From: Wagnerdoeblera intermedia
GTDB taxonomy: Bacteria > Pseudomonadota > Alphaproteobacteria > Rhodobacterales > Rhodobacteraceae
Length of the DNA: 64,000 nt
Reading direction: 5' to 3' (one strand)
Assembly (NCBI RefSeq): GCF_042647465.1
Contig: NZ_JBHRVN010000006.1
Part shown: one piece after another, positions 26,830 to 34,885 of the stretch
Layout: the number at the start of each line of letters is the position of its first letter
How positions within the stretch are numbered: position 1 is the stretch's first letter
Position numbers and translations under genes: made by a program
The notes under the pieces: generated by a model
What the model was told of the DNA's origin: nothing
What the model saw: the letters and a program-made list of their open reading frames with translations, nothing else
Databases searched by the model: none

Positions 26830-27855
26830 TCAGACCTCGCTCGGCAGGTTCGTCGGGAAGATAAACTGAAGCGGAAGCGGGGCAGGCGTTGCACTCAGGT
26901 GTACCTGGTCCAGCATCGCCTCCATCAGCGTCTGGTTTCGCTGTGTCAGCACCGCGCTCATCGTGCCGTTGGCCAAGAGCTTTCGCGTGCCGGGGCTGAA
27001 GCCGTGGCCGATCAGTTGCACTTGGCCCGGCCGCCTGAGCCGCCGCAGCGCCGCCCCGATCCCCTCCGAGCCGCCCCCCACGTTGTAGATCCCGACCAGA
27101 TCGGGGCTGCGCGCCAGCATGTCTTCGGTCAGCCGCGCGTTGAGCTGCGGATCGTCCTGCCCCTCGAGCGTGCCAGAGAACCGCAACTTCGGCCAATCGC
27201 GCTCGATGATTTCCTGAAAGCCCAGCTCGCGCTCCACATGCGCGCGGTAATGCCGTGTCGCGGCCACCACCGCCACCTTACCGCCCTCGGGCGGGGCTGC
27301 CCGCGCCATCAAAAAGGCCGCCGTCCGGCCCGCCGCCAGATTGTCGATGCCGATATAGGCCTGCCGGCGCGAGCGCGTGAGGTCGCTGATCAACGTCAGA
27401 ACGGTTTTTCCTTCCGCCACCAGCGCATCGGCGGCATCGCGGATATCGGGGTGATCTATCCCGAAGAAGGCCACCGCCTCGGCTTGACGCCCCAATCGAC
27501 GCAGGGCTCGCGCGAAGGCATCGGGGGCGGAGGATTCCACCAGAAAACTGCGGATCCTGGCGCCACGGTCGCGCAGATGCGCCCAAAGGCGCAGCTCCTC
27601 ATTCAGGGTGCGGATGTAGGGGTTTGCGCTGCGGGGAAAGAGCACCATCAGACGCGGCATGGCGGGGCGGCGCAGGCGGTCCAACTCTTCCTCGCTCAGG
27701 TATCGGACTTCGGCGGCGGCCGCCAACACACGGGCCGCAGTCGCCTTTTTCACATTGGGACGGGCATGCAGAACCCGATCGACCGTGGCCTGCGAGACGC
27801 CGGCTGCGCGGGCAATGTCGCGAATGCCCGCGCGGCGCTTGTCGGAGAAATCCAT
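26830..27855 (-). CDS. LacI-family transcriptional regulator of the catabolic island
   Basis: The protein is 341 residues from ATG 27855. The N-terminal helix-turn-helix is RDIARAAGVSQATVDRVLHA with the LacI hinge after RVLAAAAEVRYLSEEELDRL. A periplasmic-binding-protein-like effector domain follows (LMVLFPRSANPYIRTLNEEL; YIGIDNLAAGRTAAFLMARA). It is divergent from the TRAP transporter gene with a 103-bp gap, so it most likely controls the whole island in response to the imported substrate or a phosphorylated product. Confidence 0.9.
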   Translation of the reverse strand: MDFSDKRRAGIRDIARAAGVSQATVDRVLHARPNVKKATAARVLAAAAEVRYLSEEELDRLRRPAMPRLMVLFPRSANPYIRTLNEELRLWAHLRDRGARIRSFLVESSAPDAFARALRRLGRQAEAVAFFGIDHPDIRDAADALVAEGKTVLTLISDLTRSRRQAYIGIDNLAAGRTAAFLMARAAPPEGGKVAVVAATRHYRAHVERELGFQEIIERDWPKLRFSGTLEGQDDPQLNARLTEDMLARSPDLVGIYNVGGGSEGIGAALRRLRRPGQVQLIGHGFSPGTRKLLANGTMSAVLTQRNQTLMEAMLDQVHLSATPAPLPLQFIFPTNLPSEV

Positions 27856-27958
27856 CAAAACCCATCAAAAAGTAGCATTTGTTGGCGATGTTCGCTCTGA
27901 ACTAATCTGCTGGTCAAGTCCGGGGGCATGCTCCGGCTAGTCCTTGGGGAGGGAAAAG

Positions 27959-28972
27959 ATGTCAAAATCGCTCAATGTCTCGCGGCGCAAGATGCTGGTG
28001 GCGGGGTGCGCGGCCTTGGCCGTGCCGATGCTGAACCGCAAGGCCATGGCGGCCACCGTGCTGCGCTACGGCCATATGCATACGCCCAATTCCATCGCCG
28101 GGGCGCAGGCGGAATGGTTCGCCGAAGCGGTCGCGCAAAAGACCAATGGCGAGCTCAACATCCAGATCTTCCCGAACTCGCAGCTGGGCAAGCTGCAGGA
28201 GCTGGCCGAAGCCGTCTCGACCGGCTCGATCGCGTTTTCGCATAACACCGCAGGCGCCATCGGCTCGCTGCATGCGCCCTTCGCGGCCTTCGACACCCCC
28301 TATCTTTATCGCGACGTCGACCATCTTTTGAAGGTGACCGATGCCGCGGGCCCGCTCATGCAGGAGCTAAACCAAGGCCTGATCGCGGCCTCGGGCACCC
28401 GGGTCATCTACGGATTCTACTTCGGCACCCGCCAGCTTACCGCCAACAAAGAGGTGAAGGCCCCCGCCGATCTCGCCGGTCAGCGGATCCGCGCGATTCC
28501 TTTCCCGATCTATATGGCGACCGTCGAGGGCATGGGGGCGGTCCCCGTCCCGGTCGATTGGTCCGAGGTGCCGACGGCCCTCGCGACTGGCGTGGTGCAG
28601 GGACAGGAAAACCCGCTGAACGTAATCCTGACCGCCAAGCTGGCCGATGTGCAGTCGCATCTGATGCTGACGGGGCATACCTCTGCCGCGCAGATGGTGA
28701 TGATGAACGACGACGTGTGGCAGGGCCTGCCCGAAGCCCATCAAAAGGCGATCACCGAAGCCTCGGCCGAGACCCGCGCGCGTGCCTCGAAAGAGATGCT
28801 CGGCGCCGAGGCTAGCGATCTGGCCGCTCTGAAGGCCGCCGGAATGACCGTGATCGACGATAGCAACGGACTTGACGTCGCGGCCTTCCGCGAAGGGGTG
28901 CAGGCGCGCATCAACAAGGAATTCGCCGAGCAATTCGGTGACTTCTACGCCAAAGTCGCTGCGACAGCGTAA
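27959..28972 (+). CDS. TRAP transporter substrate-binding protein (DctP type)
   Basis: The protein is 337 residues from ATG 27959, preceded by GGGGAGGG. The N-terminus SRRKMLVAGCAALAVPML is a signal peptide with a twin-arginine-like motif. The mature protein has DctP features: LRYGHMHTPNSIAGAQAEWF, QIFPNSQLGKLQELAEAVST and DLAGQRIRAIPFPIYMATVE, where the conserved Arg usually binds a carboxylate. It is the first gene of a six-gene operon and would capture an organic or sugar acid in the periplasm. Confidence 0.92.
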   Translation: MSKSLNVSRRKMLVAGCAALAVPMLNRKAMAATVLRYGHMHTPNSIAGAQAEWFAEAVAQKTNGELNIQIFPNSQLGKLQELAEAVSTGSIAFSHNTAGAIGSLHAPFAAFDTPYLYRDVDHLLKVTDAAGPLMQELNQGLIAASGTRVIYGFYFGTRQLTANKEVKAPADLAGQRIRAIPFPIYMATVEGMGAVPVPVDWSEVPTALATGVVQGQENPLNVILTAKLADVQSHLMLTGHTSAAQMVMMNDDVWQGLPEAHQKAITEASAETRARASKEMLGAEASDLAALKAAGMTVIDDSNGLDVAAFREGVQARINKEFAEQFGDFYAKVAATA

Positions 28973-28973
28973 G

Positions 28974-29486
28974 ATGGCCGACCAAGATCTTTCCTTTCAG
29001 CCAGCGCCCCTTCCACGGGCGCTGGATCTGATCACGCGCGGGCTTCTGAGCCTCGCCGTCGTCTTGATGCTGTTGATCGTCGTGCTGATCGTAGCGCAGA
29101 TCGCGGCGCGCAACCTCTGGAACCAAGGCCTGCCGCGCGCCGAAGAGGTTTCGCGTCTGGCGGGGGTGCTTTGCGTTTATCTGACGGCCCCCTATCTCGC
29201 GCTGCGTGGCCAGCACGTGGCGGTGGATGTCTTCGTCGATCTGATGCCGCGGTTGACGCAGAAGATCTCGCTCATGCTGGCGGAACTGTCAGTCTTCGTC
29301 TTCAGCGCGCTGATCATCTGGGGCGGGTATCTCTATCTTCTGCGCGCCTGGAAATTCCGCACGCCCGCGCTCGGGATGCAGAACATCTGGCTGTATGCGC
29401 CCGTGGTCTTCTCCTTCGTCCTCCTTGGCGTCATCGCTCTGTGGCGTCTGTCGGCGATCGTGAAAAATCAGGAGCCCGCCGCGTGA
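28974..29486 (+). CDS. TRAP transporter small permease (DctQ type)
   Basis: The 170-residue protein has four predicted membrane segments and the DctQ markers NLWNQGLPRAEEVSRLAGVL and LALRGQHVAVDVFVD. The ATG at 28974 is one base after the dctP stop; the longer upstream frame lies within dctP and is not used. It joins the large permease in the inner membrane. Its stop overlaps the next start (GTGA at 29483). Confidence 0.9.
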   Translation: MADQDLSFQPAPLPRALDLITRGLLSLAVVLMLLIVVLIVAQIAARNLWNQGLPRAEEVSRLAGVLCVYLTAPYLALRGQHVAVDVFVDLMPRLTQKISLMLAELSVFVFSALIIWGGYLYLLRAWKFRTPALGMQNIWLYAPVVFSFVLLGVIALWRLSAIVKNQEPAA

Positions 29487-30760
29487 CCCTTCTTCTTTTG
29501 ACGGTTTTTGCCGGGCTGCTGATCATCAAGGCCCCGATCGCGGTGGCGCTCGGCCTCTCGGCGGGGGTGACGATCTTCGTCCACGGCTTGCCGCTGTCGG
29601 TGCTGATGCAGCGTGCGGTGAATTCAATCGACAGCTCGCCCTTGCTGGCGGTGCCGATGTTCATTCTTGCCGCCGGTCTGCTGACCGCGACCGGCGTCAC
29701 CCGCTATATGTTCGATCTCGTGCGCATGGTGGTGGGCCGCGTTCGGGGCGGTATGGCGCATGTGAACGTGCTGCTCTCGCTGGTCTTTGCGGGCATGTCT
29801 GGCGCCGCCTTGGCCGACATCGGCGCGATGGGCGCCATGCAGGTGCGCGAGATGGAGGCCCAGGGCTATTCCCGCCGCTTCGCCGCCGGTGTCAGCATCG
29901 CCGCCGCGACCATCGGGCCGATCTTCCCGCCCTCGATCCCGCTGATCATCTTTGCCACCGCAGCCGAGGTCTCGGGCGTGAAGCTCCTCCTTGCGGGGAT
30001 CGTGCCTGCCCTGATGATCACGGCCATGCTGATGGGCTACATCGCGCTCGTCGCCAAGCGGCAGAACCTGCCGCGCGATACCGTCTCGCCCAGCCTGCAG
30101 GCCTTCGGGCGCTTGGCGCTGATCTCGCTGCCGGCCATGTTGACGCCGGTTTTGCTGATCGGGGGCCTCCTTTCTGGGATCTTCGGTCCGACCGAAGCCG
30201 CGGGCATCACGGTGGCCTATGCGATCTTCATCGGGCTGGCGGTCTACCGCTCGCTGACTTGGCAGGCCCTGTTGGAGACCACCCGCGAGACGGTTCTCGC
30301 CACCGCGAACATCCTTTTCGTCGTCGCCGCCGCCGCGATCTTCGCCTGGGTGCTGACGATGGACCAGATCCCCGACAAGGCAGGCGTCTGGCTCCTGGGG
30401 ATTTCGGATGATCCGCTTGTCCTGCTGCTGATCTTGAACGTGATCCTGCTGATCGCGGGGATGTTCATGGAGAGCATCGCTGCCATCCTGATCATCGCCC
30501 CCATCGTCACGCCTGCCCTGATCCAAGCCGGTGCGCCGCCCGAACAGATCGGCGTGGTCATGGTGCTGAACCTGATGATCGGCCTGCTGACGCCGCCCGT
30601 GGGCATGAGCCTCTACATGATGTCGATCGCCGCGAAGATGTCATTCGCCGAGGTCCTCCGCGGGGTGATGCCCTTCTTCCTGCCGCTGTTCATCGCGCTT
30701 GCGCTCGTGACCTTCTTCCCTGGTCTCAGCGCTTGGTTGCCCAACTACCTGATGGAGTAA
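29483..30760 (+). CDS. TRAP transporter large permease (DctM type)
   Basis: The 425-residue, very hydrophobic protein starts at GTG 29483, overlapping the DctQ stop. DctM family signatures are visible: MRAVNSIDSSPLLAVP-type text, GMSGAALADIGAMGAMQVRE, GVSIAAATIGPIFPPSIPLI and LIAGMFMESIAAILIIAPIV. It would drive sodium- or proton-coupled uptake of the ligand handed over by the DctP protein. Length is normal for the family. Confidence 0.93.
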   Translation: MTLLLLTVFAGLLIIKAPIAVALGLSAGVTIFVHGLPLSVLMQRAVNSIDSSPLLAVPMFILAAGLLTATGVTRYMFDLVRMVVGRVRGGMAHVNVLLSLVFAGMSGAALADIGAMGAMQVREMEAQGYSRRFAAGVSIAAATIGPIFPPSIPLIIFATAAEVSGVKLLLAGIVPALMITAMLMGYIALVAKRQNLPRDTVSPSLQAFGRLALISLPAMLTPVLLIGGLLSGIFGPTEAAGITVAYAIFIGLAVYRSLTWQALLETTRETVLATANILFVVAAAAIFAWVLTMDQIPDKAGVWLLGISDDPLVLLLILNVILLIAGMFMESIAAILIIAPIVTPALIQAGAPPEQIGVVMVLNLMIGLLTPPVGMSLYMMSIAAKMSFAEVLRGVMPFFLPLFIALALVTFFPGLSAWLPNYLME

Positions 30761-30763
30761 GTC

Positions 30764-31303
30764 ATGAGCCGTCTTCTTGGCCCGATCCGACAACTTGGCT
30801 TTGTCGTCCCCGATATCGAAGCGGCGATGAAGCATTGGACGGAAGTGATGGGCGTCGGCCCCTTCTTCTACAACCCGCGCGTTCCAATCGAGGATTATCT
30901 CTTCGAGGGAAAAAGCTACGTGCCCCACAACTCGGTCGCGCTGGCGAACTCGGGCTACATCCAGGTAGAGCTGATCCAGTGTCGCAACGATGTCCCCTCC
31001 TGTTACAAGGAGTTCACCGATGCGGGTCACTCGGGGCTCCAGCACACCGCCTATTGGACCGAAGACTACGACCGCGACCTCGCGCTGATGCTGGACGAGG
31101 GGTTCAAGGTGAAGATGTCGGGCAATGTCGGCGAAAACGGGCGCTTCGCCTATTTCGACCGCGAGACCCATCCGGGCACCTGCATTGAGCTTTCGGAAGT
31201 CAAAGGCCCGAAGGGGCGCATGTTCGATCTCATCCGCGAGACCTCCATGGGATGGGACGGCGCCGATCCCGTGCGCCCCTTCCCTGATCTGACGAAGATC
31301 TGA
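30764..31303 (+). CDS. VOC-superfamily (glyoxalase/epimerase-like) enzyme
   Basis: This 179-residue single VOC protein contains GPIRQLGFVVPDIEAAMKHW, VELIQCRNDVPSCYKEFTDA, HSGLQHTAYWTEDYDRDLAL and the C-terminal THPGTCIELSEVKGPKGRMF. His and Glu residues at the usual metal-binding strands (HSGLQHTAYW; TCIELSE) suggest a divalent-metal enzyme such as an isomerase, epimerase, lyase or dioxygenase. It lies between the transporter and the RuBisCO-like gene, four bases from each, so it probably prepares the substrate for the kinase or RuBisCO-like step. The exact reaction is unknown. Confidence 0.85.
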   Translation: MSRLLGPIRQLGFVVPDIEAAMKHWTEVMGVGPFFYNPRVPIEDYLFEGKSYVPHNSVALANSGYIQVELIQCRNDVPSCYKEFTDAGHSGLQHTAYWTEDYDRDLALMLDEGFKVKMSGNVGENGRFAYFDRETHPGTCIELSEVKGPKGRMFDLIRETSMGWDGADPVRPFPDLTKI

Positions 31304-31306
31304 GAC

Positions 31307-32563
31307 ATGATCCGAGCAACCTATCTGGTCGAGACGTCCTGTCCCATCGCAGAGGTCGCCGCCATGATGGCGGGCGAGCAAAGCGCGGGCACCTTCGTGC
31401 GGGTCGAGGGCGAAACCGATGATCTGCGCGCGCGTTTCGGCGCGCAGGTGGTCTCCATCGAAGAGGTCGGGCGGGTCGAGGCGCCCTCGCTGGTCTCTGC
31501 TTGGGCGCTGCGGCGCGGCATGACCGGCCCGCGTGGGATCTGGCGCGTGGTGATCGACTATCCCGAGGACAACGTGGGCGTGAACCTGCCCACGCTGGCC
31601 TCGATCGTGGCAGGCAACCTCTTCGATCTGGGCGAGGTCACCGGCCTCAAGCTGATCGACGTCGAACTCACCCCCGGCTACCGGGCGCGCTACGAGCGCC
31701 CCTCGATGGGGATCATGGGCACCCGCCGTTCGGCCGGCGTGGCGACGGGGCCGATGTTCGGCACAATCATCAAGCCCAACATCGGCCTCTCGCCCGAGGA
31801 GATCGCCGATTTGGTCGGGCGTCTGTGCGAGGCGGGCAGCGATTTCATCAAGGATGACGAGATCGCGGGCACCCACCCCCATGCCCCGGTGCCCGCGCGG
31901 ATCCGCGCGGTGATGGACCGCGTGCGCCGTCACCGCGACCGCACCGGACGGCTGGTCATGGTGGCGTTCAACATCACCGACGAAATCGACGAGATGCGCC
32001 GTCACGCCGATTTTCTTGCTGCTGAGGAGGGCAGTTGCGCGATGGTGTCGATGAACTGGGTCGGCCTTTCGGGCGTGCAGACCCTGCGCCGCCATACCGA
32101 TCTGTCGATCCACGGCCACCGTAACGGATACGGCGCGATGAACCGTCATCCTACCCTCGGGATCGGGGTCCGCGCTTATCAGACGCTGTACCGGCTGGCC
32201 GGCGTCGATCATCTGCATGTCCACGGGATGGGCGGCAAATTCGCGGATACCGACGAGGAGGTGACCGAGGCCGCGCGCCACTGCCTGACCCCGCTCGGGG
32301 CGGAGGACGACCGGGTGATGCCGGTCTTCTCCTCGGGGCAGTGGGCGGGCACGCTGGCCCATACTTTGCGCCAGACCGGGTCCGATGATCTGATGTTCCT
32401 GGCGGGCGGCGGCATCATGGCGCATCCCTCGGGACCTGCGGCGGGGATCGCCTCGCTGCGTCAGGCCTATGACGCCCATGCCGAAGGCATCTCCCTTGAG
32501 GAGAAGGCCCGCAGCCATCCCACCTTGGCCGAAGCGCTGGCCAAATTCGGTCCGAAGGCCTGA
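31307..32563 (+). CDS. RuBisCO-like protein (form IV) of a sugar-acid pathway
   Basis: The 418-residue protein matches the RuBisCO large-chain fold. Compared with spinach numbering it keeps Lys175 (K156 in GTIIKPNIGLSPEE), the carbamylation Lys201 and metal ligands Asp203/Glu204 (K182, D184, E185 in FIKDDE), a loop-6-like Lys (K311 in HGMGGKFADTDEE) and the phosphate-site glycines (FLAGGGIMAHPSG). Lys177 is replaced by Asn158. Form IV members include 3-oxo-isoapionate-4-phosphate processing enzymes of apionate catabolism, which work with DUF1537 kinases like the one encoded four bases downstream. Carbon fixation is unlikely. Confidence 0.88.
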   Translation: MIRATYLVETSCPIAEVAAMMAGEQSAGTFVRVEGETDDLRARFGAQVVSIEEVGRVEAPSLVSAWALRRGMTGPRGIWRVVIDYPEDNVGVNLPTLASIVAGNLFDLGEVTGLKLIDVELTPGYRARYERPSMGIMGTRRSAGVATGPMFGTIIKPNIGLSPEEIADLVGRLCEAGSDFIKDDEIAGTHPHAPVPARIRAVMDRVRRHRDRTGRLVMVAFNITDEIDEMRRHADFLAAEEGSCAMVSMNWVGLSGVQTLRRHTDLSIHGHRNGYGAMNRHPTLGIGVRAYQTLYRLAGVDHLHVHGMGGKFADTDEEVTEAARHCLTPLGAEDDRVMPVFSSGQWAGTLAHTLRQTGSDDLMFLAGGGIMAHPSGPAAGIASLRQAYDAHAEGISLEEKARSHPTLAEALAKFGPKA

Positions 32564-32566
32564 GCC

Positions 32567-33796
32567 ATGCGCTACGTCTTTGTGGGGGATGATTTCACCG
32601 GCGCCTCGGACACGCTCGCGACATTGGCGCGGGCGGGTCTGAAGGTTCGTCTCTTTCGAGAGGTCCCTTCGCCCGAGGAGGTTGCGGGCCTCGACGCCTT
32701 CGGCCTTGCGACCCATGCCCGCGCGATGGGGCCAGAGGAGCTCGCGGATCTGCTGCGCGACATAGGGCCAGCACTGGCGGCGCATAATCCGCAGATCCTG
32801 CATGTGAAGGTCTGCTCGACCTTCGACAGCAGCGCCAAGATCGGGAATTTCGTCACCCTCGCCGAGGGCCTCGCCGAAGCGACGGGCATCGTCGATCTGG
32901 CGGTGCTGGGAGGGCAACCCTCCCTCGGGCGCTATGCGGTCTTCGGCACGCTCTTTGCCAAGGGGCCCGACGGCTTCGTGCACCGCATCGATCGGCATCC
33001 GGTGATGTCGTGCCACCCCGTCACTCCGATGTGTGAGGCGGATCTGACGCGCCACCTCGGAGCGCTCGGGCTTTGCGGCTTGCATCTCGTGCCGCGCGGC
33101 GCGCAGGGTGAAAGGTTCCCCCGTTTATACGACGCTTTGGAACAAGGCGACATCACAGCGGTTGGGCGCGATCTCTTCAGCGCACCCGGCCCTGTTTTGG
33201 TGATCGGCGCGTCTTCGGTGGCCGAGGCTTGGCTTGCTTCGCTCGGGATCACGGAGGGGACAGCCTCGGTCGCGTCCCCGCCGGATCGCGCCCCCACCGC
33301 GCGGCCGGTCTTCGCCTTCGCCGGCAGCCGATCCTCAGTGACGACGGCGCAGATCGCGGCGGCCTCGGGCTATTGGCGGTTGCCGGTCAATCCGGCGGAT
33401 ATGATGGCGGCAGGAGCGGCGCTGGCCGAGGCGCGCCGGTGGGCCGAAGAGCGGCTGGAGCGGGGCGAGAGCTGCCTCATCTATCTGACTGCCGATCATG
33501 CGGGCGAGATCTCTCCGGCCGAGCTTGCGCGGGCAGCGGCCGATTTCGTCGCTGATGTTCTAGTAGGTAGGACCTTGGGCGGGCTCGTCGTGGCGGGGGG
33601 CGACACCTCTGGCGCGATCGTTCAGCGGCTGGCAATTCGCTGGCTCGACTATGAAGCACAGGTCTGCGCGGGCGTTCCCCTTTTGACCTGCGACGGGCCC
33701 TTCGGCCCGCTCGATCTAGCGTTGAAAGGGGGCCAGATGGGTCCGCGCGACTTCTTCGATCAAGCCATGTCCCTGCTTCAGCGCCGCACGCGGTGA
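32567..33796 (+). CDS. Four-carbon-acid sugar kinase family (DUF1537) kinase
   Basis: The 409-residue protein has the N-terminal substrate domain (FVGDDFTGASDTLATLARAG, then KVCSTFDSSAKIGNFVTLAE) and the C-terminal nucleotide domain (VLVIGASSVAEAW, VVAGGDTSGAIVQRLAIRWL and PLLTCDGPFGPLDLALKGGQ) of the DUF1537 kinases. Characterised members phosphorylate four-carbon acids such as erythronate/threonate derivatives or 3-oxo-isoapionate. Here it likely makes the phosphorylated substrate for the adjacent RuBisCO-like protein. It is the last gene of the island and is intact. Confidence 0.9.
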   Translation: MRYVFVGDDFTGASDTLATLARAGLKVRLFREVPSPEEVAGLDAFGLATHARAMGPEELADLLRDIGPALAAHNPQILHVKVCSTFDSSAKIGNFVTLAEGLAEATGIVDLAVLGGQPSLGRYAVFGTLFAKGPDGFVHRIDRHPVMSCHPVTPMCEADLTRHLGALGLCGLHLVPRGAQGERFPRLYDALEQGDITAVGRDLFSAPGPVLVIGASSVAEAWLASLGITEGTASVASPPDRAPTARPVFAFAGSRSSVTTAQIAAASGYWRLPVNPADMMAAGAALAEARRWAEERLERGESCLIYLTADHAGEISPAELARAAADFVADVLVGRTLGGLVVAGGDTSGAIVQRLAIRWLDYEAQVCAGVPLLTCDGPFGPLDLALKGGQMGPRDFFDQAMSLLQRRTR

Positions 33797-34330
33797 AGCA
33801 ACGGTAACCCGTCAAGGGATACTTCTTCCAATTGCGATTGGCGTCCGGCCCGTGACGAGGGTGGACGATGAAGAAGGCACTGGAGGGACTCTGATGTTGT
33901 AACCGCCCCCCGACGGCATCTTTGTGCCAAGGTGGGATCGTCACAATCCATTAGGGAGGCGGTTACAACATCAGAGTCCACTGGAGGGGGAAAATACCAA
34001 GCTCAAGAGCCGTTTGGCCGAGCAAATGGGCGACATGGGAGCGATGGAGGAACTGCGAAAATATATGGTAAAGTCCGCCATGACACGCGAAGCTGTCGCG
34101 GCTGGAGCTCCGTCTCAGCTTTCGGAGCAGCAAGGGTGTCAGCCGCTGGGCCAAGTCGCAAGATGGTGCGCTACCAGGCGCGTGCGCCGGCTACGGCACT
34201 GCGCAGTCGGCTGCGGGTCTGGCCAGCTCGCGGTGGTCGCTCGACTTCGTAGATGATGTTCAGCTGCGGGCCGCGCTTTATGCGCCTGCACCTAAAGCGA
34301 ACCTGCGTCCGCTTTTACAAATTCAGACGA
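33797..34330 (+). pseudogene. IS3-family transposase remnant interrupted by a 92-bp mini-element
   Basis: Scraps of an IS3-type orfA/orfB survive. Reading across the mini-element after removing it and one copy of its 9-bp repeat gives MKKALEGENTKLKSRLAEQM, the orfA leucine-zipper end. RWSLDFVDD near 34225-34250 is the start of an orfB catalytic region. The rest is deleted or frameshifted. The remnant starts right after the island kinase, so it may mark the right edge of the catabolic insertion. Confidence 0.65.
33887..33978. mobile_element. 92-bp foldback mini-element with 9-bp target duplication
   Basis: The element has perfect 21-bp terminal inverted repeats beginning GACTCTGATGTTGTAACCG and is flanked on both sides by CACTGGAGG (33878-33886 and 33979-33987). 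Its left 76 bases are identical to the outer end of the IS5/IS1111 composite at 42358, and its right tip equals the composite's opposite outer end. Removing the element plus one repeat restores the IS3 orfA frame, proving the insertion. A 9-bp duplication is what IS5/IS903-type transposases make. Confidence 0.85.
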
Positions 34331-34646
34331 AAAAAGCTGGAGCTGGAGCTGGCTTAAACCCGGCCGATTGTGCAGCCTGTAAGAATGCCGCGCGGGCACT
34401 TGTGACGCTTCCCATACATTCCATCGCGTCGTCGATCGCGATCAGCGCTTTTCTGCGCGCGACATCGTCGACCGGCCAGTCGCGGCTCAAAAGATACTGT
34501 GCGTGCTCAATGGTGGAGATTTTCTTGGTGTCACCTTCGGTGGTGACGGCGATAATGAGGGGCTTGCCCCAATTTACTTCGAACATCCGAGCCAAATGAC
34601 GGCTTTCGCGTATGAAAGCAAGCACTATTTTTTGCAGCCGATTCAC
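34323..34646 (-). CDS. DUF982-family protein
   Basis: The 107-residue protein resembles the small DUF982 proteins common on rhizobial and rhodobacterial plasmids: KPLIIAVTTEGDTKKISTIE, then AQYLLSRDWPVDDVARRKAL. No function is known. An upstream perfect palindrome GTTAGCGCTAAC at 34663-34674 lies 17 bases before the start and could be an operator for a LacI-type regulator. The gene looks intact and lies between transposon remnants. Confidence 0.7.
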   Translation of the reverse strand: MNRLQKIVLAFIRESRHLARMFEVNWGKPLIIAVTTEGDTKKISTIEHAQYLLSRDWPVDDVARRKALIAIDDAMECMGSVTSARAAFLQAAQSAGFKPAPAPAFFV

Positions 34647-34885
34647 GCCGCGGGATTATAATGTTAGCGCTAACTTGACTTGCTCTAACAATCTGCGTAA
34701 ACAGTACAAGTTGATAGTTTTTCGCTGAGCTTAGTTTTTAACGATGCCACTGCATCGTTTCGATCGAACCCTCCTCATTAAAGCACCGTTAACGCACCCA
34801 TTCCGCAATCGCGGAAATGGTTATTTTTATGCTTGGAAAGGGTTCATCATGACCACCGGCACCGTAAAATGGTTTAACTCCACTA

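Noticed and set aside
30641..33085. 814-codon open frame on the minus strand opposite the TRAP/VOC/RuBisCO-like genes
   Set aside because: It is the antisense shadow of high-GC coding sequence on the plus strand; the translated text is Arg/His/Gln-rich and matches no family, while the plus-strand genes have clear motifs.
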